Origin: Persicaria tinctoria
Taxonomy: Eukaryota > Streptophyta > Magnoliopsida > Caryophyllales > Polygonaceae
Assembly: GCA_037127255.1 (NCBI GenBank)
Contig: JBANSL010000016.1
Span: forward strand, 4,156,501 to 4,220,500
Direction: 5' to 3'
Length of the DNA stretch: 64,000 bases
This document shows positions 49,140-60,716 of the stretch, piece after piece. Numbering within the stretch: position 1 is the stretch's first letter; every line of letters starts with the position of its first letter. The notes below the pieces were generated by a model, which did not search any database, was not told where the DNA came from, and saw only the letters and a list, made by a program, of their open reading frames with translations. A program made the position numbers and the translations under genes.

Positions 49140-50860
49140 CCTGGGAAATAAAACGCAACTTAATCATCACTAAATAAAATTAGACCCAAAAGAACTTGGA
49201 CAGATACAAGGAATCATGGACATTATTGATTCTTATTTTCTAAAAACAAACATTAATGCATTGAAAAAAATAACACGCAGATAGAACAAAGGGTTTTATA
49301 CGAAATCTCAAATTTCAGAATTCTAAACAACAAATATGATGATTAGTCTAAAAGACCAATACCTGAAATTGACCTAACACTTACTCCAAAGGTGGAATTT
49401 GGATGTTGCAAACTCCCAAGGCAAAAATGACTCAACCTACTGGTGTAAAAATGAAATTCAAAAGTTGGATTCAACTCAAACTGCTGAACACCAACACCAT
49501 CAAATGTGACCAAGACACAAAACTACCGAATAGAAAAGATGTTGCTGTCAAGGACACCTCAAGTTGCAACCAAAAACTCTCTAAATAACAAAGAATCAGC
49601 ATTTTGCTCGTAAGTAGCGAGGGCGCCCTATATTTTGTTTCCAAAGTGGAAGTAACTACGAATGACAAAACCTGTATTTAGTTGATAGCAGGAACCTGAA
49701 AATCCAGCTGTTACACCCGAGTGATTAAGGATTGTATACAAGTATTAGGCTGAAGCGGACGACATGTCGTAATCACCATTTTTTTATGGAAATGAAATTT
49801 TTTTTGTTGGTAATTTTAAGAGTTGATTACCTTATGAAACCTGTTTGTATGCTACTTCTCCTTTCTCTTAGAACTCTCCTTCTTCGAATTGTCAATCACT
49901 TAAGGTACTGATGTTATGTTATACACGATTAATGAACAGCAATGACACTCACATTCATTTGCCAAATCTATATAGTTAGAGTTACAGACCATCAATTTCT
50001 AAAACATCATGAAAATGCAGAGCAAGAACCACCAAAACCTAGAAGTTGTTAAGGATTAAGTTTCCAAATCCCTTTAATTCCCCTCAATTCCTAAACTACA
50101 CTTCGACAAGGGGAAACTTATAGTTAGAACTCCTTTTCGGGTTTCTAAACTATGTTCACCTATGCGAATTAAAAAAGAAGGAGCAATATATGGCTAGGAG
50201 TCTACGACAGACGAAGAAAGCAACCAGAATTAGCTCCCGCTAAACCCTAGAATTCGGAAAAAGGGGGGAAAACAAAAGGAAGGAGAAAATCAGGAAGTGA
50301 AACCTGAAAATCGGGGACTCTGAACCCTAAAGAAAGCAATCAGAACCAACTCGTCCACATCGTCATGCGCCGGCAACAAATTTTCCAAAGCCACAATCTA
50401 CGGAATCCCAATCAAGACAATTTAGGATAGATCCAGGAAATCGAAGGGAAAAGCAAAGGCGCTCGGGATAGTAGATACTTCGAGAGGAGGTGAATGAGGG
50501 AAGAAATCGAAGGAAGAGAAACATACCAAACAGCGGTGAGCGAGGAAATGACGGCGGTGATGGAGAGCAGATCTCCTTCCGTCTCTTCTGTCATCTCGAC
50601 CTAACCCCCAGCCGATGGGCTTGAGGGAGCCAGACGAAACCGAGAGCAGATCGTCGGAGGGAAGAGGAGCACGCGAGAGATCTCCTTCCGTCTCTTCCGT
50701 CCTCTTGGCCTCTTCCGTCTCGGCGCAGATCTGAGATCTCCTTCTGGCCTCTTCCGTCTTCTTGGTGGAGCACGCGAGAGCAGATCGTCGGAGGGAAGAG
50801 GAGGAGAAGTGGTGGTGGTGAAGGAGAAGAGGAGGAGAAGCATCTTTCGGCCATGGATGA
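49140..50860. other. Right part of the 46.1-51.1 kb element, no clear gene
   Basis: The stretch to about 50300 is AT-rich with no recognisable coding. From 50300 to 50860 it is GC-richer. Minus-strand frames such as MTEETEGDLLSITAVISSLT (from 50594) end at a donor-like GTATGT near 50524. GAGAGCAGATCGTCGGAGGG is duplicated (about 50642 and 50776), as is TCTCCTTCCGTCTCTTCCG. I do not recognise the proteins. Confidence 0.35.
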
Positions 50861-51073
50861 AGCCTCGCGAGTCGCGAGATTTGGGAAGCGCTAATTAACT
50901 AATTAACTTTGGAAGGATGTTAGCCGGCTAAAAAATAATTGAAGGGTGTTAATTAACTAATTAAAAGTACAAAAAGGTGATATTTCACCAAAATCACAGC
51001 CATTCAATTACACTAAATCAACGATCATTATTTGTTAACACAAAATATGTTAAGACTTGTAAACATTTGATCC

Positions 51074-52843
51074 ATACTTTATATTATATTATATTATATT
51101 ATATCTCTTTTATTGATAGTCAATTAAATATATTGAAGAAATTAATTAGTAAAACATGGGTTAATACAAAATTTATTTAACTTTTTTAAAAATAAAAAAA
51201 TAGAATATTATGATAGTAAGAGTTAATGTTTATTTACATGTTGTTTTATACGTTTTTTTAATATTAAATGAATTAATATTGTAAAAACTGCACAAAAGTG
51301 CGAATACTTAACCGTTATCATCAAAAACAAAAGATCACATAAATTGCTTGGTCCGAGACTTTTTTATTTTTTAAATTTGTAGACATCTATGGAGAAAAAA
51401 GAAATATAGATGTATCGGGGGTAAATCATTCTCAAACTATCCGACGATAAGAAATTAGTTATGTCTCTCCATACTATGTCGATTTTCGAGTTGTCATTGC
51501 CTTCCTCCTGATAATTTTCTTTGGGGGTTTGTTTGATAATTTTTTATTTGTACGACGGTTAATCTGTTTGCTAATTTTCCATCTTTCTATACACCAAGTA
51601 TGTCTATAAAAATAAAACAAATTTCAGCAACTATGTTTGAATGAAGGGCAAATTATGGTTTTATTGCAAGTGCATTGTATTAGTTCTTTCCCAAAGGGAA
51701 GTGACTAAAACAAATGAACCTCATGAGGAATGGTGGATTCAAAGAATTTGATTGAATTTGCAATAGATTGAATAGGATGATAACAGGCTGGGTGAGTGTA
51801 AAATTGACAACACAACAATCTTGGACTATTCTCATCTTGATTGGGCCAAATCTTGGCCCAATGGGCTTCTGCTAAAGCAGGCAAATTATCAGCCCAATTT
51901 TTTTATAAAACAGTAACACCCTCTTACTAAAAAACAGAAGCTTTCCTTCCTATTACAGAAGGGCCATGACATGTATTGCCCACCCAAGAGAATCAAATTC
52001 AAACTCAAAATGGGTGTCATTAAGAACCGATGGCTTAACCACTATGCCTATTCTAAGATCACACCAATTTTAGGACTGGTTTAATGGTTTTCTTCTACCC
52101 TTCTAAAACCCCCTTTAAAACAGATTCAAGATCAGTTGTGCAGTACATACATTCTACATTTCTACATCCTTAAAAAAACACACAAAGCTCAGTTTATATG
52201 GAGGATCGGGATTTTATCCCAAGAGGGCAAACACAAGCCAACAGATCAGCCAGACACTACACATCCAAGGATATGAAAACCGTTCACCCTTCTGTCTAAT
52301 CGTCGTTCCAAAGCAAACCCTGCAAGGCTTATGCGATATGTTTCTTTTAGTTTCAATACCGCGAACACATCCAAACCACCGGCTAACGAGAAACAATGGA
52401 AAAGAGACAGATGCTTCATCAGTGCATTTCAATTTTGCTTCACCTTGTCAATTTTAGAAGGTAAGCAAGCAGCAGGCAACATCCAGAATGAAAGCAACTG
52501 TGCTTCTTAATCATGATTAGCAACAAATATCACCTAAAACTCTAAAATGTGATAATGAGCTTAAGCTGCAATCACAACCTTCAGCAATCTACTGAGTATT
52601 CGCGGGATAATCAGCAACCACAAAAACCGCGACTGTGGAACATAAGAAGGCAAGGATAAACAATGAACACCGAAAATCGGAATTATGCATTGAATTGAAG
52701 GAACATTACTAACTCCTTCAGAATCCCATGTTTATATTTACACTTGCAGTAGTAACAGACATCAAAACCTGATATATTATCAGTGATCAAACCCTAATTG
52801 GACGCTTCCAAACACTAGTTGTGTTCAATTCGATCAGGTTCTT
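51074..52843. other. Intergenic DNA and probable 3' UTR of the DUF1639 gene
   Basis: The left half is AT-rich with a (TATAT)n-like run near 51085-51110. From about 52150 the base composition is more even and probably belongs to the 3' UTR of the minus-strand gene starting at 53922. A 72-aa minus-strand frame (52214-52432) resembles no family and is not annotated. Confidence 0.4.
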
Positions 52844-53922
52844 TCATTGTTGTCCCTGCAAGAGTAAATCAAATCAGCAAAAGGAGTTAATAATCCGAAT
52901 TGGAAATCTGAAAGGGAAGAAGAAAATTTCAAATTGAAGATTGATTAGTGTTCACTCTTAAAGACTTTACCTTTGCAGGCTCTGGAATTTCATCTACTTT
53001 GTACATATCAGCTGTGATCTCCGATAGCCATAGCCCTGGAAACAGCGTCTGCACCAATCGAATTCATCAATTTCAGACTAAAAATGGATGAACAGAGATC
53101 CTAATCCACAAAGATTCAAACTTTAAGAGGGAAAGAAGAAGAGAAATGGGGACTGACATCCAATTGCTTCTGCACATATTTAGGTCTCCTCTTTGGCTTT
53201 CTCGCCGGTCGCCTCCTGGTCAACGCCATGAAGTCCTTTTCAATCTCCTCCCTTGAGAGCGAGACAGATAGCTTCGCCATTTCTCTCTTCTCTGCACCGC
53301 CAGTTTCCCCATCGCAATCTCTTCTTACCGTCGGTAATTTCACCGCCGGCGGCGAAACTCTCGGCCTCGGCTCATCGCCGCCGCCATTTGCGTTCGGCTC
53401 CCGACACGCCGCCCTCCGCGTCCTCAAATTCCACGGTCGCGGCTCCACCGCCGCCGAGTCGCTCGCTTGCGGCGGCATCCGGGGATCGGTTTCGAGGTCG
53501 CCTCCTTCGGCCAGAATCGCGTTTTTGATCTTATCAACCTCCGTTTGGAGATCGATCATCAGCTTCTCCCTCATCACTTCGATCCCGCCATCCTCCTCGC
53601 CGCCCCTCCCGAGGCCGAACCCCCGGCCAATCGCCACCGCCGACGAATTAACTCGGTCGTCCGGCGAGCTGTTAAGAGATCTCCGCTTTCTCTCAGGCTC
53701 CTCCGGATCACCCCGGCTCCTGTACGACGACGAAGATCCGTCGTGATGGAGGTGTTGCGAGCGAGGCCGGCGGTGGTGGTGATCATCCCCGCCGCCGCCG
53801 CCGCCGCCGGTGTTGGAATTGACCTTGGAACAGCGGAGGAGGCGCTGCGAGCCCCAACTGAGGCGCGGTGGGAGGGAGAAATTGTGAAGGCTTCTGGATT
53901 TGTCCGGAGCCATGGCCGCCAT
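52844..53922 (-). CDS. DUF1639 family protein
   Basis: Three exons on the minus strand (53922-53158, 53048-52971, 52855-52844) give a 284-aa frame with GT-AG borders. Exon 1 holds a low-complexity N-terminus: a poly-Gly run at about 38-44, His-rich and Arg/Ser-rich stretches, and a predicted helix around MREKLMIDLQTEVDKIKNAI. The family signature follows: RPWNLRTRRAAC, then LSVSLSREEIEKDFMALTRR, then a Pro/Arg/Lys-rich PKRRPKYVQKQLD that resembles a nuclear localisation signal. Exon 2 completes the signature with TLFPGLWLSEITADMYKVDE and exon 3 adds only GQQ. DUF1639 proteins are plant-specific and their biochemical role is unknown to me. Exon 1 is very GC-rich compared with its surroundings, which creates long antisense open frames that are not genes. 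An intact, conserved C-terminus argues that the gene is functional. Confidence 0.93.
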
Positions 53923-54061
53923 TAGTATGAATAATCAAAAGAATCAAACTTTTCCCTTTTACCTCTTCAAGTAATGAATCGTGATTGTATTCCCCTTATC
54001 GTCTTCCCCTTTGCAGTTGCGATTTTGCGTTTCAGATTGAATCGGAAGGGATGAAGAGATG

Positions 54062-54068
54062 ATTTATA
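54062..54068 (-). promoter_or_regulatory. TATA box of the DUF1639 gene
   Basis: On the minus strand TATAAAT lies about 140 bases before the ATG at 53922. A (GA)n/(CT)n run (about 54071-54095) is immediately upstream, a common plant core-promoter feature. Confidence 0.55.
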
Positions 54069-54098
54069 GCGCAGAGAGAGAGAGAGAGAGAAAGAGAG

Positions 54099-54444
54099 CG
54101 GTTTTAACGTTCGTGTTGCTTGCGGGGAATGGCTTCGGTGTTCGGTGCGTAGTTGAAGCCAACGCTTGGCGTTGATGATAGACGGGGAAAAGGGGATCTG
54201 GCTAACGTGCGCTTAACGGGTGACGGGGGAGAGAGTAGAGGCTCCGTTTTCCTACTCCTTCCCGGGTAAAACGTACGGACTCGGGATAAAAGAGACAAAA
54301 ATCATTTTAGAGTTTATTTGCAATTGGTATCCCTCAGATTTAGCATAATTTGCGTGATGGGCTGAACTTTTTGTTATTTCGATTAGTGTCCTTGAAGTTT
54401 TAATTTTGTTTGTTTGGTGCCCTGCTGCTAGTATCAGCGTCGTT
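54099..54444. other. Upstream region of the DUF1639 gene
   Basis: This is the likely proximal promoter. No further gene or element was found. Confidence 0.4.
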
Positions 54445-54813
54445 TAGGGGTGTTATGTGAATATGAGTAGCTCGAATTCGACTCGTACTCGCTCGATAAA
54501 AACTCGGCTCAACCTCAAGCTCGTTCATTTTCTAAACGAATTGAGCATGAACACATTTTTAAACTCGATCAAAAGCTCGAATTTTATGAAATTTCTAAAA
54601 TTTTCTATAAGTTATTGTATAATAAGCAAACAGAACTACTTAAAAGTTAAAACTCGAAAAAAGCTCGATTCGAGCTCGTTTATTTCCTAAACGAGCCAAA
54701 CATGAGCACATTTTTATACTCGAGTCAACATTTATGCTCGGCTTAAACTCATTCATATTATAAATGAATTGAATATGAACAAGCAATACTCGCTCGACTC
54801 AAGTAACAGTCGG
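54445..54813. mobile_element. hAT-like MITE with GCTCGA repeats
   Basis: It begins TAGGGGTGTTATGTGAATAT, the same TAGGGGTGTTA terminus as in the element at 7438-7770. It has many CTCG/GCTCGA/CGAGC units around an AT-rich centre. The flanks GCGTCGTT (54437-54444) and ACGCCGTT (54814-54821) agree at six of eight bases, possibly a worn 8-bp TSD. The right TIR is poorly preserved. Confidence 0.5.
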
Positions 54814-54821
54814 ACGCCGTT

Positions 54822-55424
54822 AGCCCATTAAATTCAAATTTATATGTGAAACAAAAAAATATACTCCAAATGAAATGCCTTTTGTTTAACAACGAAGAGG
54901 GTCGGAATGAGGGAGAGGAGATCGAGTCTTCTTTGATCTGCGAAAACGAGTCTCAACCCAACCAAAGTAAGCGACATTGACGATGATAATCGTTCTCTAA
55001 TTTTTCTTGCTCTCTTGTTTTTTTGTCGCCATATAAACACGTTTGCGTAGAGCTTGATTGTGTTGGCATGGGAAGACATTGTTGTGCCTTTGCCCAAAGA
55101 TTGATATTAGAGTCCGTCGAATGCTTCTTTGTGTTTGTGTTGGTATCATTAGGATTTAGGAATGTAGGAAGATCGAGTCAGGCTCTCTTCATCTTTCAAC
55201 CAAATGGTTTTTAGAATTTATTTTGTAATTTTTATATATATATATATATATAAAATTTGGATTTTAACCGGTCAAAATTAGAAATTAGAAATTGGAGGGC
55301 ACCTTGAGATATGCCAAAATATTTGGTCTAGTACGCAAGTTAGGTAAAACATGACTACTTGAGGGAATGAGGGATACCGGGGGGAAATCCAGTCATTTAG
55401 TAGGGAGCAAAGAGGGAATTTATT
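54822..55424. other. Intergenic DNA, no gene seen
   Basis: No gene is recognisable. A TA run lies at 55232-55250. Short open frames on both strands resemble nothing known. Confidence 0.4.
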
Positions 55425-55622
55425 GTCTCGGTCGGGGTGGCTCACTTCTAGAGAGCAAGGGGATGTCTGGAGGTTTCGGGTTCGATTTTTATCTCCGCTC
55501 TTTTCCTTAGATTAAAATCCAAATTTGTCGGCGCAAGCCAGTTTACCTGGTGCGTGGCTCTTGCCGGCTGGGTCATATGTCCGGAGTTTGTCACCAAATG
55601 TGAATTCCTCGTCATAAAAAAA
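55425..55622 (+). mobile_element. Probable tRNA-derived SINE
   Basis: An A-box-like TGGCTCACTTC is followed by a B-box-like GGGTTCGATTTTT, then about 100 bases of unrelated body and a terminal A run (from 55616). AATTTATT flanks both sides (55417-55424 and 55623-55630). No coding capacity. It differs from the SINE family at 12.0 kb. Confidence 0.5.
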
Positions 55623-55678
55623 AATTTATTTAATTAAAAAAGGGCACTTTTTTTAGTGTTAACAAGATGATCGAGTGA

Positions 55679-57117
55679 TCAACAACCCCTCCCACCTACC
55701 TCTATCTTCTCTCTAGAATTCTAGAGAGAGAGAGTTTTGTGTAAATCCCTTCGGGGCCGATAAACTCATCTTCGAATCTTGCCGGACGGGATGAATTTCT
55801 TTTTCCGGTGCTCAAATCTACCCCTTCACCTCGGTAAGGGCTGTAACCAGGCAAGTCTTTCTTGCTCTATATGTTTCCTTCGTTTGGTTAAGGCTTAGTG
55901 CAATCTCAAATATCCCATTTTACCTAAATTCGGCCTTTTGCTCTCCATGATTGGTGCAATCTCCTTCTTCCTAAATTTTCAATTTTCTGGCCTAATCTCC
56001 TTTCTCCTTGCCCTCTTGCTATTGTCGGCCTTTGAAAAGTGAAAACACCCAATTCAATCGTACTTTCGTCCGAGGTCGTCGCCGCTTGTGCTCGTCGCCG
56101 ACGATGTCTCTCTATCTCCAATTTCTTGGGTGTGCTCCAACTTTGGGTGGGGCGGTCTTCTTCTTCTTACCGCTTCACCGTCCCTTCCTAATTTAGTCTA
56201 GCTATGGCGGCTTTCCTTCCGCCGTCAATCTGTCTTCAGTCCGGGGCTTTAGGTCGGCGACAGAGGCTCCATTGCGCCTCTTCGGCAGCCCCGTTCCACC
56301 ACCTTCAATATTCTCTGGTTTATGTCGGGCCTTGTAAACCCCCAATTCAATCGTCCAAATTTCTGGGTGTGCCATCGCCGCCTGGGTTCGTCTCCGTTGC
56401 CGGCGCCGGTCTCCCTCTCGTCGTCTGGTGGTGGTGGCCATCCGCCCTGGCGTGCTGCTGGGATCCTTTTCCTTGGCGTGCAATCTCAACTTAGCCGTGC
56501 ACGCCAAGCTTGTTTCCCCTTCGTCTGCTCCCTTGCCTTGGCGTGCAAGCATTTTCTTTCTCCTTGCACACCAAGTTTTAACATCATATTAAAAAAAAAA
56601 AAACCTTCTAAAAGGTTTGGACTAAACCCAGCCGAAAGGGTAGACTAAATCCCGAAAGGGTTGTGATATACTCCCGAAAGGGCTTTCAGGTGCGTTGTTT
56701 GCGAGGGTGGTTCTCGGCGGTTTTTCTGGTTGTTCTTGGCGGTCCTGATCTGAGTTGGGACTCTTGCGTCCGGTGTCGGGTCTGGCTGGGGTCGTGGCGA
56801 TGTGTATCGAGGCGACTCCGTGCTACGGAAATTTCCTTGGAGGTTCGTCTTCATCGCCCACAGGGACTCCTGATGTACCGCTGGCCAGCGGTGTTATCGC
56901 ATGATGGCGCTTGGCTCCGTTCTGTCTCTGTAGTCCTCAACTTTTTTGGATTAGGCTCGTCTGTTCTTTTAGGAGCTGTTTGTTTCCCGCCTTTGTATTG
57001 CACCTCTTTTTATGATTGTATGTTTGACGGTTTGCCGTCTGCCGACTATGTCGGCCTCTCAATGAACCAGGTATGTCTGGCCTTCGAATTTTTACCTAAT
57101 AAAAAAAAAAAAAAAAA
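55679..57117 (+). mobile_element. Poly(A)-tailed retro-insertion of unknown type (~1.44 kb), 15-bp TSD
   Basis: AAGATGATCGAGTGA occurs at 55664-55678 and 57118-57132. The second copy directly follows a run of about 20 A bases, the mark of target-primed retrotransposition. The body is GC- and CT-rich and unlike its AT-rich flanks. It has internal repeats: CCAATTCAATCGT twice, CTTGGCGTGCAA twice and CCGAAAGGG three times. It has open frames such as 56663-57124 but no reverse transcriptase, RNase H or known domain. It may be an internally deleted LINE joining 5' UTR and 3' end, a long SINE, or a retrocopied non-coding transcript. Confidence 0.75.
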
Positions 57118-57132
57118 AAGATGATCGAGTGA

Positions 57133-59027
57133 GCCATGTGACAATATCACATAAAAAAACCTGTGTGATAGCGTAAGAAAATGACAAGTTCTTCTCTTTT
57201 TTTTTTTTTAAAAAAATATTACACAAACTTTTAAGAATTAAGCGAACAATAACACCAAATTATCATTTCTTTCCTTTTTGAAAAAATTATGAGTTCTTGA
57301 TGATGATGATGATGATTAAGTGTTCGTTTGGCAATGCATATAGCTTTTCAGAGCTTTTGGTTTTAATAATTTATAGTTTTAAATAAGTTAAATATAAAGT
57401 TTTAATTTAATTAGCTTCTGAAATTGGATTTTCAACGGCTACTAACCGCAAGTTGTTCAGAATTCTATTCATTTTCTCCTATCTGATCAGCTAGTTTGTA
57501 TCAGCTACTCTATCAGCTGAGTTACCAAATACCTTACTAGCTTATGAAAACTCCAATATAACATATATTTAACACACTTAATCCATCAGCTTCAGCTACC
57601 ATATCAACTTCAGCTACCCCATCAGCTCCGTGTTACCAAACTGACCGTAAGTGTGCCAACTCAAACTATCTAATTAGAAGTTCTTCCATACACTAACTCT
57701 AATACAGTAATATGGTATAAATATTTAAATAGGTACATTTTGATACAAATTGTGTTTTTTTTTAAGAATGAGGGTAATCCACATTTTTTGTGGTAAGTCC
57801 CGAACATGTGACCTAGTCAACAACAGTCACGCACTAGATAAACCGATTTGTGCCTACCGTTTAGATCCAATGGTAAGAAATAAGGATTGGTTCCGAGACC
57901 TCTCATTATCCCCCTCACTCATTACCATTGAGCCACTCCATCAGGTGCTATACAAATTGTACAATGGTTATTTTTTAGAGTTCAAAATGTGCACATTTGC
58001 ATACAAATGCTCAAATATAAACACAATACCTCTCTCATGTGCAAAAACTTTTATCAATTTTCAATAAAATAAGAGTGCTTCATATTTGCTATTTTCAAAT
58101 TTTTCTTTTTCTTTTTTAATCTAAACATATTTAGTTCGGGAATAATATATAAAATGCATATTTAACGAATGGAGTAAATTACCAAAAAGAGATGTGCATT
58201 TTTACACATCTTAAACCATCCATAACAATTGTGTGCAAATGTGTAGTTTTAAGACATTTTTTACACATCTTAAAGACTTAAACCATCCATAACAGTTGTG
58301 TGCAAATGTGTAGTTTTAAGACATTTTTAGACATTTTTTAGCCTCATTGGTTGTTTTTTTTGTGCGTGCAAATGTACACATTTGAGCATGTGAAGTGCAA
58401 ATTTGTGCACACCACATTCACCATGTGTATAAACTTTTACAAAAAATAAGACAATTTCATTGGTGGTTTATATATTTTTGCGATTTTATTTTCTTTTTAA
58501 TTTTAAATGAACTATATTTAAATAGTGTGAAAAAATGCACATTTCACCAATGAAGCAAAGTACCAAAAAATAATGTTTATTTTTATGTATCTTGTGCAAA
58601 AGTGTACATTTTAACCAAAACCACTGTAAATAGTGTTATGTAAATGCGCAAATTTACCTACTTAACCATCAGAGCTAGTCCTAAAATAATTTTGATCACG
58701 TTATACCCAATTATTGAAAAAAATACAGTATCGATAAAATAGACAATACTCCGTAACAAACATGCATAACCTCAGAGATGTAAAAAAAAAACCATCCCAA
58801 AATTTGCATTTTATTAGGTTCAAGGTGACAAGTAGAAATTGAAAAATAAAATAAATTGGATAAGTGGATAAAGGGATACATTTGGCTAAATTAAGAAAAG
58901 AGATTTGTTAGTAAGTCATTTCAAAAAAAATTATAAAAAAAAGAAGTCATTTCAATACTTTGTTTTCGAGTTACAAGTATTTGTAAATGATAACGGTCAA
59001 TTGTTGATCAATTGACTTGATTCTACA
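57133..59027. other. Intergenic DNA with MITE-like and directly repeated segments
   Basis: A MITE-like element at about 57319-57650 has ends TGTTCGTTTGGCAATGC and, complemented, CGGTCAGTTTGGTAACAC. At 58195-58330 a unit with ACACATCTTAAA, CCATCCATAACA and TGTGTGCAAATGTGTAG is duplicated in tandem (period about 74). Two longer, diverged direct repeats with TGTGCAAA and ACTTTTATCAA/ACTTTTACAA motifs span about 57975-58230 and 58355-58600. No gene is seen. Confidence 0.45.
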
Positions 59028-59297
59028 GCTGGAGAAGGAAAGAGCATCAAGTGAAGAAATTGAGAAGAAGGAGAAAGTGCGGGAACATGGAGGAAGAGAG
59101 TGAAAATGTTTCTTTCATTGAATGAATTCGGTTACAAGCTCTGTCCAGCTACTTATAGACGACAGAGGAAGTGTTTGGTTTGTTACACGAGAAGTGATCC
59201 TATACAACACACATCTAATGTCTTCTGGTGGAGCTGCAATTGCTGATTGTTGGTTGCTGGTGATGATCACTTGATGGCGGCAATGCATAGCTCAACA
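59028..59297 (-). repeat. 3' LTR of the truncated copia element
   Basis: On the minus strand the LTR starts TGTTGAGCTATGCATTGCC right after a polypurine tract (TTTGATGGGGGG, 59309-59298). It ends near GTAGAATCA at 59028. It includes a leader-like stretch with CTATAAGTAGCTGG that could be its TATA region. The matching 5' LTR is not in the window. Confidence 0.6.
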
Positions 59298-59310
59298 CCC
59301 CCCATCAAAC

Positions 59311-60267
59311 TTAGGGTGGAGACAGCCCAAGTTTGCCTAACAACTCATTTCGTTGAGAAGATGGAAGCACCTTAGTTAAGACGTCTGCCAGCTGGGAAGT
59401 GGTCGGGATATGACACAAATCAATGAGTCCTTCAACCATTTTTTCACGAGTAAAGTGACAGTCTATCTCGATGTGTTTTGTTCTCTCATGGTAAACTGGG
59501 TTTCGGGCAAGATGAAGAGCTGATTGATTGTCACAGTAGAGAGTGATGGGCTTGATTGGAGCAACACCTACCTCCTCGAGTAGACGAACAAGCCAAGTAA
59601 CCTCAGCTGCAGTTTGAGCCATTGCTCGATATCAGCTTCAGTGGAGCTGCGAGAAACAACACCCTGCTTTTTGGACTTCCAACTGATAGGGGAAGAGCCT
59701 AAGAGAACAACAAAACCAGTGACTGAACGCCTTGTGAAGGAACAAGATGCCCAATCAGAGTCTGTATAGGCAGCAATTTTAGGTGTGTCAAAGCCTTTGA
59801 GTACAATGCCATGAGTCAAAGTGCCAGCAAGATATTTGATTGTGTGATTGAGAGCATCTAAATGAGAGGTCCGTGGAGCCTGGAGAAATTGGCTCAAGGT
59901 CTGTGTGGCAAAGCATAAGTCTGGTCGAGTATGAGTTAGAAATTTCAACTTACCAACCATACGTCTGTAATAGGAAGCATCATGGAGAAGATCACCTTCA
60001 AGAGGATCCAACTTGAGATTCAATGGTAATGGAGTGCAAACTAATCTAATATCAGTGAGTCCTGAGTCAAGAATAACCTCTTTACTGAACTTATGCTGAG
60101 ATAGATGGACACCCTTGGAGCTGTAGGATACCTCAAGTCCCAAAATATAATGTAGGATGCCCGGATCTTTGATGCTGAACTGATTGTCCAAGTAATTCTT
60201 GAGGGTAGAAATCTGGATGGGATCAGATCCTGTAACTAACAGATCATCCACATAGACCGCAACTATG
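59311..60267 (-). pseudogene. Ty1/copia reverse transcriptase-RNase H fragment, frameshifted
   Basis: The minus strand encodes the C-terminal part of a copia polyprotein: YVDDLLVTGSD (RT active site YVDD), GLEVSYSSKGVHLSQHKF, RPDLCFATQTLSQF, the RNase H segments AYTDSDWASC and SWKSKKQGVVSRSSTEA, then LYCDNQSALHLARNPVYHER and HIPTTSQLADVLTK. The frame breaks once near 59630. Where the family has STEAEYRAMA, this copy has lost one base so the first frame runs into nonsense and the second resumes at MAQTAAEVTWL. Everything upstream of YVDD (gag, protease, integrase, fingers) is missing. At 60267 the element is cut by a CCCGA-rich hAT-like sequence. Confidence 0.85.
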
Positions 60268-60703
60268 GTGGCTCATCCGGGTCGACCCGATCCGAACATT
60301 CCGGGTGGGAGTCAACCCGAAGGCCCGAGATTTTTAAAAATGCGACCCGTCACCCGACCCGAACCCGAGATTTGTAATTCCGGGTTTTCTAGGTCGGGTG
60401 ACAGGTTCACCCGAAAACCCGAGTTTTAAAATTCCGATATATTTTACGGTTTTCAAATACGTAACACATAGATTTATAATATTTTTTATATTTTATTATT
60501 TCCCTTATATATACTATACAGTATATAATATGGCATATATGTGTTATATGCACACTGTATACATATCAACATATATACAAAGTATAATACATGGTATATG
60601 CACTATATATACCATGGTATATACAATGTACACTATATACAAAGTATAATACGTACGGTATAAAGCACACTGTATGCATATTAGACGCTTTTCTCATCTG
60701 GGT
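60268..60703. mobile_element. hAT-like insertion with GACCCG repeats and AT-rich centre
   Basis: TGGTGGCTCATCCGGGTCGA starts a run of CCCGA/GACCCG units up to about 60425. An AT-rich core of TATAC/GTATA words follows to about 60690, much as in the element at 35828-36391. The right end is unclear because the LINE inserts there. It interrupts the copia fragment. Confidence 0.5.
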
Positions 60704-60716
60704 ATGATGGAATTAT

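Larger units (their letters stand above)
46108..51073. mobile_element. Large Pack-MULE-like element with captured exon fragments
   Basis: The outer ~110 bases at each side form an imperfect inverted repeat: the left TCATGTGTTAACAAG, TTTTGTGTTAACAAAT and AATGGGTGGCTG resemble the complement of the right end (ATGTTTACAAG, TTTTGTGTTAACAAAT, AATGGCTGTG). Both edges abut TA-rich repeats. Inside are tandemly duplicated AT-rich DNA (46640-47050), a GC-rich block with two copies of a bestrophin-like exon (47341-47595), a TGATGNCATTTTT low-complexity stretch (48030-48720), a kinase-like exon remnant (about 49037-49139, minus) and a second GC-rich block (50300-50860). Gene pieces bounded by TIRs match the definition of a Pack-MULE. 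The 9-bp TSD was not found, so the ends are approximate and more than one element may be present. Confidence 0.45.

Noticed and set aside
52214..52432. 72-aa minus-strand frame with hydrophobic end
   Set aside because: It sits in the probable 3' UTR of the DUF1639 gene and lacks similarity or splice context.
53228..53925. Long plus-strand open frames (91-172 aa)
   Set aside because: They are antisense shadows of GC-rich exon 1 of the DUF1639 gene, whose minus-strand frame has the conserved signature and splice sites.
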